Assembly (NCBI GenBank): GCA_910574965.1
Contig: CAJTDB010000010.1
Coordinates: 96,962 to 160,961 of the forward strand
Direction of reading: 5' to 3'
Length of the DNA stretch: 64,000 nt
Source: Lachnospiraceae bacterium
GTDB lineage: Bacteria; Bacillota; Clostridia; Lachnospirales; Lachnospiraceae
Program-made: the position numbers and the translations under genes
Shown here: piece by piece, positions 32,959 to 38,884 of the stretch
Layout of the letters: every line of letters begins with the position of its first letter
Numbering within the stretch: position 1 is the stretch's first letter
The notes under the pieces: model-generated
What the model was told of the DNA's origin: nothing
Database searches by the model: none
The model's input: the letters and a program-made list of their open reading frames with translations, nothing else

Positions 32959-33010
32959 GGCGGACTTGGAACCGCTCTGCAGTGCATTACAGGGGCGGAA
33001 CGTGTCCGCC
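32959..33010 (-). ncRNA. Second tRNA-like hairpin
   Basis: GGCGGAC/GTCCGCC close a loop containing CCGC-CTG / CAG-GCGG. On the minus strand a T-arm-like GCGG-TTCCAAGT-CCGC appears. The pattern GCAG-GCGGTTC-TCCGCC is shared with the element at 32606-32657. It overlaps the stop of the 33010-33213 gene. Confidence 0.4.
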
Positions 33011-33213
33011 TAAGCTATTTTTATTTCAAATTCCCATTCTATAGCATCTTTCGACCAGTAAAAACCTTGTTCGTGTCCTCCGTCCTGATCGAGCAAGCGC
33101 CATCCGCAGGACTGGAAGAACTCGAAGTATTTGTAAAAATATTCGTCATCAGATTTTTTGTAAATCTCCCATTTTCTGCCGCTCTCTTTATTTTCGATTG
33201 TTTTTACCAACAT
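33010..33213 (-). CDS. Small aromatic-rich phage protein
   Basis: 67 residues (KWEIYKKSDDEYFYKYFEFFQSCGWRLLDQDGG). AAAGGCGGTAACAAAT precedes ATG 33213. Function unknown; middle gene of the minus-strand unit. Confidence 0.6.
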   Translation of the reverse strand: MLVKTIENKESGRKWEIYKKSDDEYFYKYFEFFQSCGWRLLDQDGGHEQGFYWSKDAIEWEFEIKIA

Positions 33214-33244
33214 ATTTGTTACCGCCTTTCAAATCTTAATTAAC

Positions 33245-33406
33245 TTATGCAATTTCGTATCCATGTTTTTTAGCCCAATTTAAAGCGCCTTTTTCCGTTT
33301 TCCAGTTGTTCGGGGCATAGTGCAAAACTTGGTTCTCTTCCTTATTTTTCAATCCATAGTACTGGCTTGCTGTTCCTTTGTTGATGACGTATGCTGCAAC
33401 CTTCAT
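33245..33406 (-). CDS. 53-residue phage protein
   Basis: Begins MKVAAYVINKGTASQYYGLK and ends KKHGYEIA. AGGAGGAAAACACA gives an excellent ribosome site for ATG 33406. First gene of the minus-strand unit, transcribed from the promoter at 33582-33610. Function unknown. Confidence 0.65.
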   Translation of the reverse strand: MKVAAYVINKGTASQYYGLKNKEENQVLHYAPNNWKTEKGALNWAKKHGYEIA

Positions 33407-33581
33407 TGTGTTTTCCTCCTAGTATCTGTATTTGAATTGGTTTGTTTGGTAACTGCCGGATATAGCCGCCGGTGGTCGGCTTCGGTACTGGCTTTTTCGA
33501 TTCCCAGTCAACGCCGCTTTCCTTTATTCTCTGAAAGTGGTAAATCCTGCGTCAAGGTTTTGTGTTCCTTGCTATGGTTAT

Positions 33582-33610
33582 ATAGCATCACTTTTATTAG
33601 TGTGCGTCAA
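33582..33610 (-). promoter_or_regulatory. Minus-unit promoter with operator-like spacer
   Basis: Minus strand: TTGACG, 17-base spacer, TGCTAT. The spacer contains ACTAATAAAAGTGA, identical to 14 bases of the spacer of the plus-strand promoter at 33948. No gene lies between 33407 and 33643. Confidence 0.65.
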
Positions 33611-33643
33611 TGATTTTTATAACTTTTTTTTGTGATATTTTTA

Positions 33644-33672
33644 TTGACTTTATTATTACGGTATCTTATACT
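33644..33672 (+). promoter_or_regulatory. Promoter of the small Xre repressor
   Basis: TTGACT (33644-33649), 17-base spacer, TATACT (33667-33672), then GGAGGTGATAAAAGGAG before ATG 33696. Confidence 0.65.
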
Positions 33673-33695
33673 TATATTGGAGGTGATAAAAGGAG

Positions 33696-33941
33696 ATGTT
33701 AAGATATAAAATAAATGTTTCTGATGCCCTTAGAAGGGCGGGTGTAAACAAATACAAGGCAAAGAAGACAAAGGTTATAGGACAAGATACGCTAACGAAA
33801 CTAGCAGAAGAAAATGTAACAGGCATAACACTAAAAACACTGAATACAGTATGTGCAATTCTGGAGTTACAGCCGAAAGATATTTTAGAGTATGTGGAAA
33901 CGCCAGAAGATGAAGAAGAAAGAAATAAAATAAAAGCGTGA
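33696..33941 (+). CDS. Small HTH Xre repressor
   Basis: 81 residues with a compact Cro/CI-like domain (INVSDALRRAGVNKYKAKKTKVIGQDTLTKLAEENVTGITLKTLNTVCAILELQPKDILEYV). It is flanked by two promoters that share a 14-base spacer sequence, so it probably represses both. AAAGGAG precedes ATG 33696 closely. This forms a second control circuit apart from the main lysogeny switch. Confidence 0.8.
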   Translation: MLRYKINVSDALRRAGVNKYKAKKTKVIGQDTLTKLAEENVTGITLKTLNTVCAILELQPKDILEYVETPEDEEERNKIKA

Positions 33942-33947
33942 TAACTA

Positions 33948-33976
33948 TTGACAGGAACTAATAAAAGTGATATCAT
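33948..33976 (+). promoter_or_regulatory. Promoter with operator-like spacer
   Basis: TTGACA (33948-33953), 17-base spacer containing ACTAATAAAAGTGA, TATCAT (33971-33976). It drives the 51-residue gene at 34026. Confidence 0.7.
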
Positions 33977-34025
33977 AATAGTGTCAAGAGGGCAAGCCTT
34001 GACTACCCGAAAGGAGGAAAAATAA

Positions 34026-34181
34026 ATGGAGGTATTAAACATGACAGATAAACAGTGGAAAGGTTGGCTTAGAAGATTTAAAAGGGATTTAGAGGAACTG
34101 AAAAAAGAAAAGGATGAGAAGGAAAGAGATAAGAAACTTGATGTAATGCTTGAAGAAATTCAGCAGGATTTAGAGGACTAA
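34026..34181 (+). CDS. 51-residue helical phage protein
   Basis: Begins MEVLNMTDKQWKGWLRRF and continues as a charged helix (LEELKKEKDEKERDKKLD). AAAGGAGG lies eight bases before ATG 34026; a second ATG is six codons in. It is a single-gene unit with its own promoter and terminator. Function unknown. Confidence 0.65.
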   Translation: MEVLNMTDKQWKGWLRRFKRDLEELKKEKDEKERDKKLDVMLEEIQQDLED

Positions 34182-34185
34182 CAGA

Positions 34186-34215
34186 ATAGCGGGGGCTTGC
34201 CACCCCGCTATTTTA
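34186..34215 (+). terminator. Terminator of the 51-residue gene
   Basis: ATAGCGGGG pairs with CCCCGCTAT across an 8-base loop, followed by TTTATT. Confidence 0.8.
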
Positions 34216-34233
34216 TTGATTTAAATTTTACTG

Positions 34234-34264
34234 TTGACAAGCTGTAAATCGTATGTATTATAAT
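34234..34264 (+). promoter_or_regulatory. Promoter of the stand-alone RNA candidate
   Basis: TTGACA (34234-34239) with TATTAT at 16 bases or TATAAT at 19 bases spacing. Confidence 0.55.
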
Positions 34265-34269
34265 ATGGG

Positions 34270-34417
34270 TATGGAGCAGTAAAGGAATAGACATAATTAA
34301 AAATCACCTGGGCAAGACTGGAAGGCCTTCCAACCGTCCCGGAAAACTGCGAGGAGCAGATCGGAAGTCGTGAGCCGGATAACATCGTTAATTACAACGG
34401 TGCTATCCGGTTTTTTT
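34270..34417 (+). ncRNA. Stand-alone structured small RNA candidate
   Basis: Roughly 150 bases between a promoter and a strong terminator, without a gene. TGGAAGGCCTTCCA (34319-34332) is a 14-base palindrome enclosed by CTGGG/CCCGG. CTGC-GAGGA-GCAG follows. The terminator pairs CCGGATA with TATCCGG, with an inner CGTT/AACG stem, and ends in seven T. It could instead be a regulated leader of the Cys-rich gene at 34441, with the terminator as attenuator. Confidence 0.6.
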
Positions 34418-34440
34418 GTTTTCTCTGGAGGTGTAGGCGG

Positions 34441-34590
34441 ATGCTGTGCAATAATTTTAAGTGTGTAAATCTGGTAGATGACGAATGCGATCTGTACGGC
34501 GGCGAATGCATCGGCGATCAGTGCGGCGACTGGGGCGAGTGCCAGAACTGCCAGAGGGTAACGGATCCGGGCGACTGTTGGAAAGAGTAG
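34441..34590 (+). CDS. Cysteine-rich microprotein, 49 aa
   Basis: Nine Cys in 49 residues (CNNFKC, CDLYGGEC, CGDWGECQNC, then CW near the end), strongly acidic. GGAGGTGTAGGCGG precedes ATG 34441. The Cys spacing suggests a compact metal- or disulfide-stabilised fold. It lies directly behind the RNA candidate's terminator. Function unknown. Confidence 0.6.
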   Translation: MLCNNFKCVNLVDDECDLYGGECIGDQCGDWGECQNCQRVTDPGDCWKE

Positions 34591-34710
34591 CCCAGGATCA
34601 GGCCCAAGGCGGCGGATCAGGCCAGAGAGCCCAGGAATCCGGCAGATAGGAAATAATACCAGACATGTATATTTAAGCTCTATACAGAGCAGAGAGGAGG
34701 TATAGATATT

Positions 34711-35400
34711 ATGCCAGTAATTACAGAGGACTGTATAGAAGTATATGAAAACCAGATAGAATTATATCTGGATCAGTATATAACAGAACGTAAAATAAAG
34801 AACATGAATAAAGAGACACAGAGTAGATGGAATGCAGCTTTACTATATATAAAAAAATATGTATTCCAGAATAAAGATAATCTTATGAGTGAAGTTAATC
34901 ATTCCATGTATGACGAATATAAGATTAACCGTATCTGTGATATCTATATAAATCTCTGTTATGAGTATGATAAAGAAATATCTATAAATGGATTTTCTTT
35001 CTTAACTGGAATACATAGAGATACCATATATTCATGGGGTAAAGAAGAGACAAGGAGTATTATATATTATGATTCTGAAGGTAATAGGATAGGTAATATA
35101 AGTATCTGGAAATATAACCATCCAGGAGAGGAATATAGGGAAAAACTTGGCTCTTCATGCTCCGACATTTACAAAAAATTAATTGAAAATAATGAAGAAT
35201 CTTTAAGTAATAAGCTGATATCCGGCGGATTAAACCCCATGAAGGTGCTCCCGGCTCTTAACAGGCGTCATAACTGGAATATGCCGGGAAGCAACCGGGA
35301 AGGCGGAGAGAAGCGCCGAACCATAGAGCAGATCGAGCAGGAGCGGGGCCAGCGGTTCATAGATACAGCGCCCAAAGAGTTGCCCAAGGGAGATTTTTGA
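34711..35400 (+). CDS. Phage protein of unknown function, 229 aa
   Basis: A helical N-terminal part (CIEVYENQIELYLDQYITERKIKNMNKETQSRWNAALLYIKKYVF), a putative HTH region (GFSFLTGIHRDTIYSWGKE), and a basic C-terminal tail. AGAGAGGAGGTATAGATATT precedes ATG 34711. The possible HTH and position ahead of the packaging block would fit a regulator or small terminase-like protein, but neither is established. AT-rich compared with both sides. Confidence 0.55.
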   Translation: MPVITEDCIEVYENQIELYLDQYITERKIKNMNKETQSRWNAALLYIKKYVFQNKDNLMSEVNHSMYDEYKINRICDIYINLCYEYDKEISINGFSFLTGIHRDTIYSWGKEETRSIIYYDSEGNRIGNISIWKYNHPGEEYREKLGSSCSDIYKKLIENNEESLSNKLISGGLNPMKVLPALNRRHNWNMPGSNREGGEKRRTIEQIEQERGQRFIDTAPKELPKGDF

Positions 35401-35410
35401 CACGGTTTGT

Positions 35411-35557
35411 ATGTCTGAGACGGACACAGCACCAGATCAGCCGGAGAAGTACCGTAAAATTGCACAAAAACCTGTAAAAACAGGCGAAAATGGTATGGAA
35501 ATGGGTTATACCACGTCGAAAAATTATTATTTTGCGACATGTTCAAATGTTCGATAA
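35411..35557 (+). CDS. Possible 48-residue protein
   Basis: Open frame MSETDTAPDQPEKYRKIAQ... ending in SNVR. No good ribosome site is within range, so expression is doubtful. The rest of the gap to 35681 holds no gene; it contains a CCTGT/ACAGG hairpin and a G-rich run at 35576-35604. Confidence 0.3.
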   Translation: MSETDTAPDQPEKYRKIAQKPVKTGENGMEMGYTTSKNYYFATCSNVR

Positions 35558-35681
35558 ATAAAGCCAGGTTCATAAGGGGCAGGGGTGGGGGTCTGGTGTG
35601 AAACGGCCCCGGGCGGCGTACTGAACCCCATAAGCAATTTTAAAATAAAAAGACCTCATCCTCAAAGGAGCACAGAAAGAA

Positions 35682-35957
35682 ATGAGAAAACGATTCCCAG
35701 TATTACATAATTTAGGCCACAGAGGAGAAAAGGAATATATTCCGTGGGAAGTGATAGCGCCACACGAGGCGCAGGCATATAAAAATCATGGTCAGAGTCT
35801 GGAGCGGCTGGCTGCCCGCGGAGGATTGTCATACAGGGAAATGTATGCGGTGCTTCGGGATAAGGACTTTGATTCCTGGAACAGAAGTGATTTTGAAGAT
35901 ATTTTTTATGAATTTGCCGTTCTCAGGATTGTGAGAGATTTTTATACCAGAGATTGA
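35682..35957 (+). CDS. Phage protein of unknown function
   Basis: 91 residues (EKEYIPWEVIAPHEAQAYKNHGQSLERLAARGGLSYREMYAVLRDKDF). Similar small proteins lie before the terminase in Clostridia phages. AAAGGAGCACAGAAAGAA precedes ATG 35682. Not characterised. Confidence 0.65.
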   Translation: MRKRFPVLHNLGHRGEKEYIPWEVIAPHEAQAYKNHGQSLERLAARGGLSYREMYAVLRDKDFDSWNRSDFEDIFYEFAVLRIVRDFYTRD

Positions 35958-35979
35958 GCGGACAGGAAGGAGCACAAAC

Positions 35980-36261
35980 ATGCCAAACAGACCCAAGAAA
36001 GAAGAAACGATCTTCTATAATGGCACATTATTTCGCAAAGGTGATATTGTCACAATAGGAACCAGCGGTTACTACGGGAGAGAGTATACCGGGCGTATAT
36101 CTGGGATTGATATCTCGGATTTCCGGCTGGACATGTCAGAACAGTATCAGGAGGACTGCCGGAAGTTTAAGTATGATGAGATCAGTTACATCAAATATGT
36201 ATCGGAGCCGGATGTATCTGCACCAATGGATTCTGAAAGCCGGCAGGGAGGACAGGCATGA
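35980..36261 (+). CDS. Phage protein of unknown function, beta-rich
   Basis: 93 residues with an SH3-like feel (FRKGDIVTIGTSGYYGREYTGRISGIDISDFRLDM). AGGAAGGAGCACAAAC precedes ATG 35980. Overlaps the next gene by four bases. Confidence 0.6.
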   Translation: MPNRPKKEETIFYNGTLFRKGDIVTIGTSGYYGREYTGRISGIDISDFRLDMSEQYQEDCRKFKYDEISYIKYVSEPDVSAPMDSESRQGGQA

Positions 36262-36539
36262 TAGATGGAAAAGCAGTGGTAAAGTTTGGAACAGGTGACA
36301 TCCTAATAACTCCAATGGTTAAAACGGATTTTTCTGGCGGGTTCATCGTCCTCCAGAATAAAGGGACGCATGTCGTCGGCGAGCAGACGCAAAATTTTGA
36401 GCCGGGAGATGATGACACTGTTCTTTTATTCGACACCTTGGAAAGCTTGGAAGTGCTGATTGAGAGATTGCAGAAGCTGAAGGAAATGATGAGTGGTGAC
36501 ACCAGTAACTGCTATAAAGAAATCGAATATAGTTGTTGA
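36258..36539 (+). CDS. Phage protein of unknown function
   Basis: 93 residues (VVKFGTGDILITPMVKTDFSGGFIVLQNKG; LESLEVLIERLQKLKEMM). The ATGA overlap suggests translational coupling to the preceding gene. Not recognised. Confidence 0.6.
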   Translation: MIDGKAVVKFGTGDILITPMVKTDFSGGFIVLQNKGTHVVGEQTQNFEPGDDDTVLLFDTLESLEVLIERLQKLKEMMSGDTSNCYKEIEYSC

Positions 36540-36560
36540 CTGTGGGATAAGAAGACAGAG

Positions 36561-36713
36561 ATGGTAATTTTAAATGCGGTTGTATCAACGATCAATGTTG
36601 CGCTTGTATTGCTGATACTCCTGTTCATGAAAGAAGAGCGGACGCAGACTGGCAGATATGGATTTGGATTCCTGGCTCTTCTGTTGGTAGTGAATACAGT
36701 GCTGATCTGGTGA
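36561..36713 (+). CDS. Small two-helix membrane protein, 50 aa
   Basis: Two membrane segments (AVVSTINVALVLLILLFM and FGFLALLLVVNTVLIW) joined by a charged loop KEERTQTGRYG. The start is ATG 36561; the ribosome site (GATAAGAAGACAGAG) is weak. Function unknown. Confidence 0.55.
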   Translation: MVILNAVVSTINVALVLLILLFMKEERTQTGRYGFGFLALLLVVNTVLIW

Positions 36714-36729
36714 TAAGGGAGGACTTTTA

Positions 36730-37167
36730 GTGAAAATAGAATATAGGCCATGTAGAATCACAGTTAAGGAAAGAACGAAGTATGGGACATCTGTAACTTT
36801 GCATGAAGGGCTGTTTCATTGCTGGGCATTTGAACAGTGGGTGCATACACCGCTAATGCGTGATGAGGTCGGAGGACAGATGCAGAGTACATATGGAATC
36901 ATAGAATTGAGGACTGGCGAAGTTAGAATGTTTAGTCCAGATCAGATACAGTTTTTAGATTCAAAATCAGATGAATATGTGTTCACGGAAGCAAATCATC
37001 CGATCCGGCAGGCGATAACTGTTGTAAGAGATGAACTTTTGAAACATGGGGATCTGTATGATGGATTTCTGGCAAGCATCAGCGGTACACTGAAAAAAAT
37101 TCCGGCAGGAATAGGGCTGTATGACGTCGCAGAGAAAATTTTGGATGGACTGATCGGAGAGGAATAA
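36730..37167 (+). CDS. Phage protein of unknown function, 145 aa
   Basis: Beta-rich N-terminal half (MKIEYRPCRITVKERTKYGTS...GIIELRTGEVRMFSPDQIQFLDS), helical end. GGGAGGACTTTTA precedes GTG 36730. Not recognised. Confidence 0.6.
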   Translation: MKIEYRPCRITVKERTKYGTSVTLHEGLFHCWAFEQWVHTPLMRDEVGGQMQSTYGIIELRTGEVRMFSPDQIQFLDSKSDEYVFTEANHPIRQAITVVRDELLKHGDLYDGFLASISGTLKKIPAGIGLYDVAEKILDGLIGEE

Positions 37168-37171
37168 CACA

Positions 37172-37369
37172 TTGTTGATTACATATTTCGGAATCATTCT
37201 GTTTCAGGTCGTGGAATGGATTGTATTCATAAAAAAGAAAAGCCCTGTTACGCAGGCAAGATCGCTGCAGATTTATGAGCGTGAGGTTGCTTATAACTGT
37301 TTGCGGCAGAGGCATGAGATTCTGCGAAAGCGCATATTTGGGAAATCATACAGGATAGAGTTTCACTGA
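37172..37369 (+). CDS. Small membrane-anchored protein
   Basis: 65 residues: one N-terminal membrane helix (ITYFGIILFQVVEWIVFI) followed by a basic helical tail. TTG start behind GGAGAGGA. Function unknown. The stretch to 37515 contains no gene. Confidence 0.5.
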   Translation: MLITYFGIILFQVVEWIVFIKKKSPVTQARSLQIYEREVAYNCLRQRHEILRKRIFGKSYRIEFH

Positions 37370-37540
37370 ATATTAATCGTAAAACCTCTAAAGTGGATTC
37401 AGGGAATGGGAGTATCGGATATATGCAGTGCAACGGAATCATGGCGGTGAGTTGCTGAGAATACCGCTTCGATGTTTATAAATTACCTTTTACGATTTTT
37501 CCAAATATTTGCTATGGGGGAAGGCGTAATTCCCCCGCAT

Positions 37541-37622
37541 GGGTCTTTAGCTCAAAGGCAGAGCGCCGAGAGTCGACCGTTATTGCGCTTGGAGGGTGCA
37601 GGTTCAAGTCCTGCAAGACCGG
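37541..37622 (+). tRNA. tRNA-like gene with 17-base anticodon loop
   Basis: Acceptor GGGTCTT pairs with AAGACC (the outermost pair is G-G). The D-arm is GCTC-AAAGGCA-GAGC and the T-arm GCAGG-TTCAAGT-CCTGC, both canonical. The anticodon stem CCGAG/CTTGG is good, but its loop (37571-37587) is 17 bases, not 7, so no anticodon can be assigned. CCA is not encoded. A hairpin GGGGGAA/TTCCCCC lies directly upstream. It may be a degenerate tRNA, one with a 10-base insertion, or a tRNA mimic. Confidence 0.6.
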
Positions 37623-37640
37623 TTTTTTGTACATTGATAA

Positions 37641-37669
37641 TTGAATATTGGTGGTTGGAGTGTTATAAT
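37641..37669 (+). promoter_or_regulatory. Promoter of membrane-protein moron 1
   Basis: TTGAAT, 17-base spacer, TATAAT (37664-37669). Confidence 0.7.
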
Positions 37670-37687
37670 ATCCCAGAGGTGAAAAAG

Positions 37688-38044
37688 TTGTATAATGATA
37701 TTATATCTGCGTTGGCTTCTTGTTTTAATGTTTTTGGAACAGTATTTGCTGTTTTATGTATTATAAAAATGTCGTTCAAAGACGTAATGCGAACAAGAGA
37801 AGTTTGGCGGCTTGATCATGAGGAATTAGATGTTTTAGAACAGAGATATTACGCAAGGGCTGGAATAGGAATTATTATTATCGGATTTATCCTTCAATTA
37901 TTTACGACGTTTTTAAAAAGTATGTCTGTTGTATATTGCCTAATTTTATCTGGAACAGCAACTATAATGGCTTTCGTTATCGTTTTAATTGAGAGATATA
38001 AAATGAAGCGGGATAAAAAACGTGCAAAAAAAGAAAATCCATAA
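37688..38044 (+). CDS. Membrane protein in its own transcription unit (moron 1)
   Basis: 118 residues with about three membrane helices (SALASCFNVFGTVFAVLCIIKM; AGIGIIIIGFILQLFTTF; VVYCLILSGTATIMAFVIVLIE) and a basic C-terminus. TTG 37688 follows AGAGGTGAAAAAG; the frame extends upstream through the tRNA-like gene but that part is not coding. Own promoter and perfect terminator mark it as a moron probably expressed in the lysogen. Superinfection exclusion is a reasonable guess. Confidence 0.7.
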   Translation: MYNDIISALASCFNVFGTVFAVLCIIKMSFKDVMRTREVWRLDHEELDVLEQRYYARAGIGIIIIGFILQLFTTFLKSMSVVYCLILSGTATIMAFVIVLIERYKMKRDKKRAKKENP

Positions 38045-38045
38045 A

Positions 38046-38079
38046 GTACCAACCATCAATATCCGGTGGTTGGTATTTT
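38046..38079 (+). terminator. Terminator of moron 1
   Basis: TACCAACCA pairs with TGGTTGGTA, followed by TTTTTAT. Confidence 0.85.
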
Positions 38080-38113
38080 TATGCGAAAAATAAATGAAAG
38101 TGAGGAAATATAG

Positions 38114-38404
38114 GTGATTTATACAGAAAAAATGAAAAAAGAAATCAATGCAAGAGGATTCCAGGTGATCGAGGTTAAATATTTTATCAAGCGCTTTATG
38201 AAAGCGATGGAATCTCTGGCAGAGGCAATACAAAAGGTGATCGTGCAAATCAAAAATGCTTTTGAAAGTCTGTTAGATTTCGACAACGCAATACGGAATC
38301 TGCCGCCGAAGCAGAGATACAAATTCTGCCGGAAACTGGGCGTTGAGAATTATCAGTGTTTTTTCCAGCGGAAACAGATTTACAGGGCAAGGAGTTGTTG
38401 TTGA
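38114..38404 (+). CDS. Helical phage protein of unknown function
   Basis: 96 residues, helical (FIKRFMKAMESLAEAIQKVIVQIKNAFESLLDF), with RNLPPKQRYKFCRKLG. AGTGAGGAAATATAG precedes GTG 38114. Not recognised; first gene of the late-proximal block. Confidence 0.6.
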   Translation: MIYTEKMKKEINARGFQVIEVKYFIKRFMKAMESLAEAIQKVIVQIKNAFESLLDFDNAIRNLPPKQRYKFCRKLGVENYQCFFQRKQIYRARSCC

Positions 38405-38405
38405 T

Positions 38406-38657
38406 ATGAAGCCAGTAGAATTTCCAGAACAGAATTGTACATACACAGCAGATAAGTGCCTGCCGCTTCCTGCTTGCAGACAGATGAATGAGGAATTTCA
38501 ATCTATTGAGGTCATTTCCTGTCATGAACTGACCGATGAAGAAATCGTGCTTATGTTGAAGCAGATCAAAGCCGGGCAGAGACCAGCAATTTTCTTGTCA
38601 GTGGTAGGCGGTCAGCCGCCAGTGGCTTTATGGGTGAGAGAAAATGACGTTACTTGA
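38406..38657 (+). CDS. Phage protein of unknown function
   Basis: 83 residues (HELTDEEIVLMLKQIKAGQRPAIFLSVVGGQPPVALWV). AAGGAGTTGTTGTTGAT precedes ATG 38406. Overlaps the next gene by 14 bases. Confidence 0.6.
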   Translation: MKPVEFPEQNCTYTADKCLPLPACRQMNEEFQSIEVISCHELTDEEIVLMLKQIKAGQRPAIFLSVVGGQPPVALWVRENDVT

Positions 38658-38829
38658 ATATGCCGAAGAGGTATCTCCTGTTCCTCTGTCAGATTGGCAA
38701 AAGAGACTTTTTGAAGAGTATGAACAGGCAGAAAAAGAAAATCGACAGTTATTTGTATGTTTCCCACAGAGAGCCGGGCGGAGCATGACCTTGAAAATAA
38801 TTGAAAAATGGAAAGCAGAAGGAAAATAA
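38644..38829 (+). CDS. Small terminase-associated protein with P-loop-like motif
   Basis: 61 residues. SDWQKRLFEEYEQAEKENRQLFVCFPQRAGRSMTLKI imitates the first strand, P-loop and helix of a terminase or helicase ATPase, but the protein stops after one helix and the P-loop (PQRAGRSM) lacks the lysine. Ahead of the large terminase it may be a small subunit or a relic of one. Confidence 0.5.
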   Translation: MTLLEYAEEVSPVPLSDWQKRLFEEYEQAEKENRQLFVCFPQRAGRSMTLKIIEKWKAEGK

Positions 38830-38841
38830 AATAGTTTAGTC

Positions 38842-38859
38842 CGAACGTCCCCGAACGTC
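38842..38859 (+). repeat. Tandem CGAACGTC motif before terminase
   Basis: CGAACGTC at 38842 and 38852 (10-base period), shortly before GAAAGGAG and the terminase start. The same pair with the same period precedes the tape measure gene at 54804. Confidence 0.6.
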
Positions 38860-38884
38860 AGCACTAGAAAGGAGCAGGCGGAAA

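Noticed and set aside
35576..35604. G-rich run as a quadruplex or packaging (cos/pac) site
   Set aside because: Only three G-runs of four or more are present, and no cohesive-end pattern or terminase site can be recognised.
37472..37687. Upstream extension of the moron 1 frame
   Set aside because: It runs through the tRNA-like gene and promoter, so it cannot be coding.
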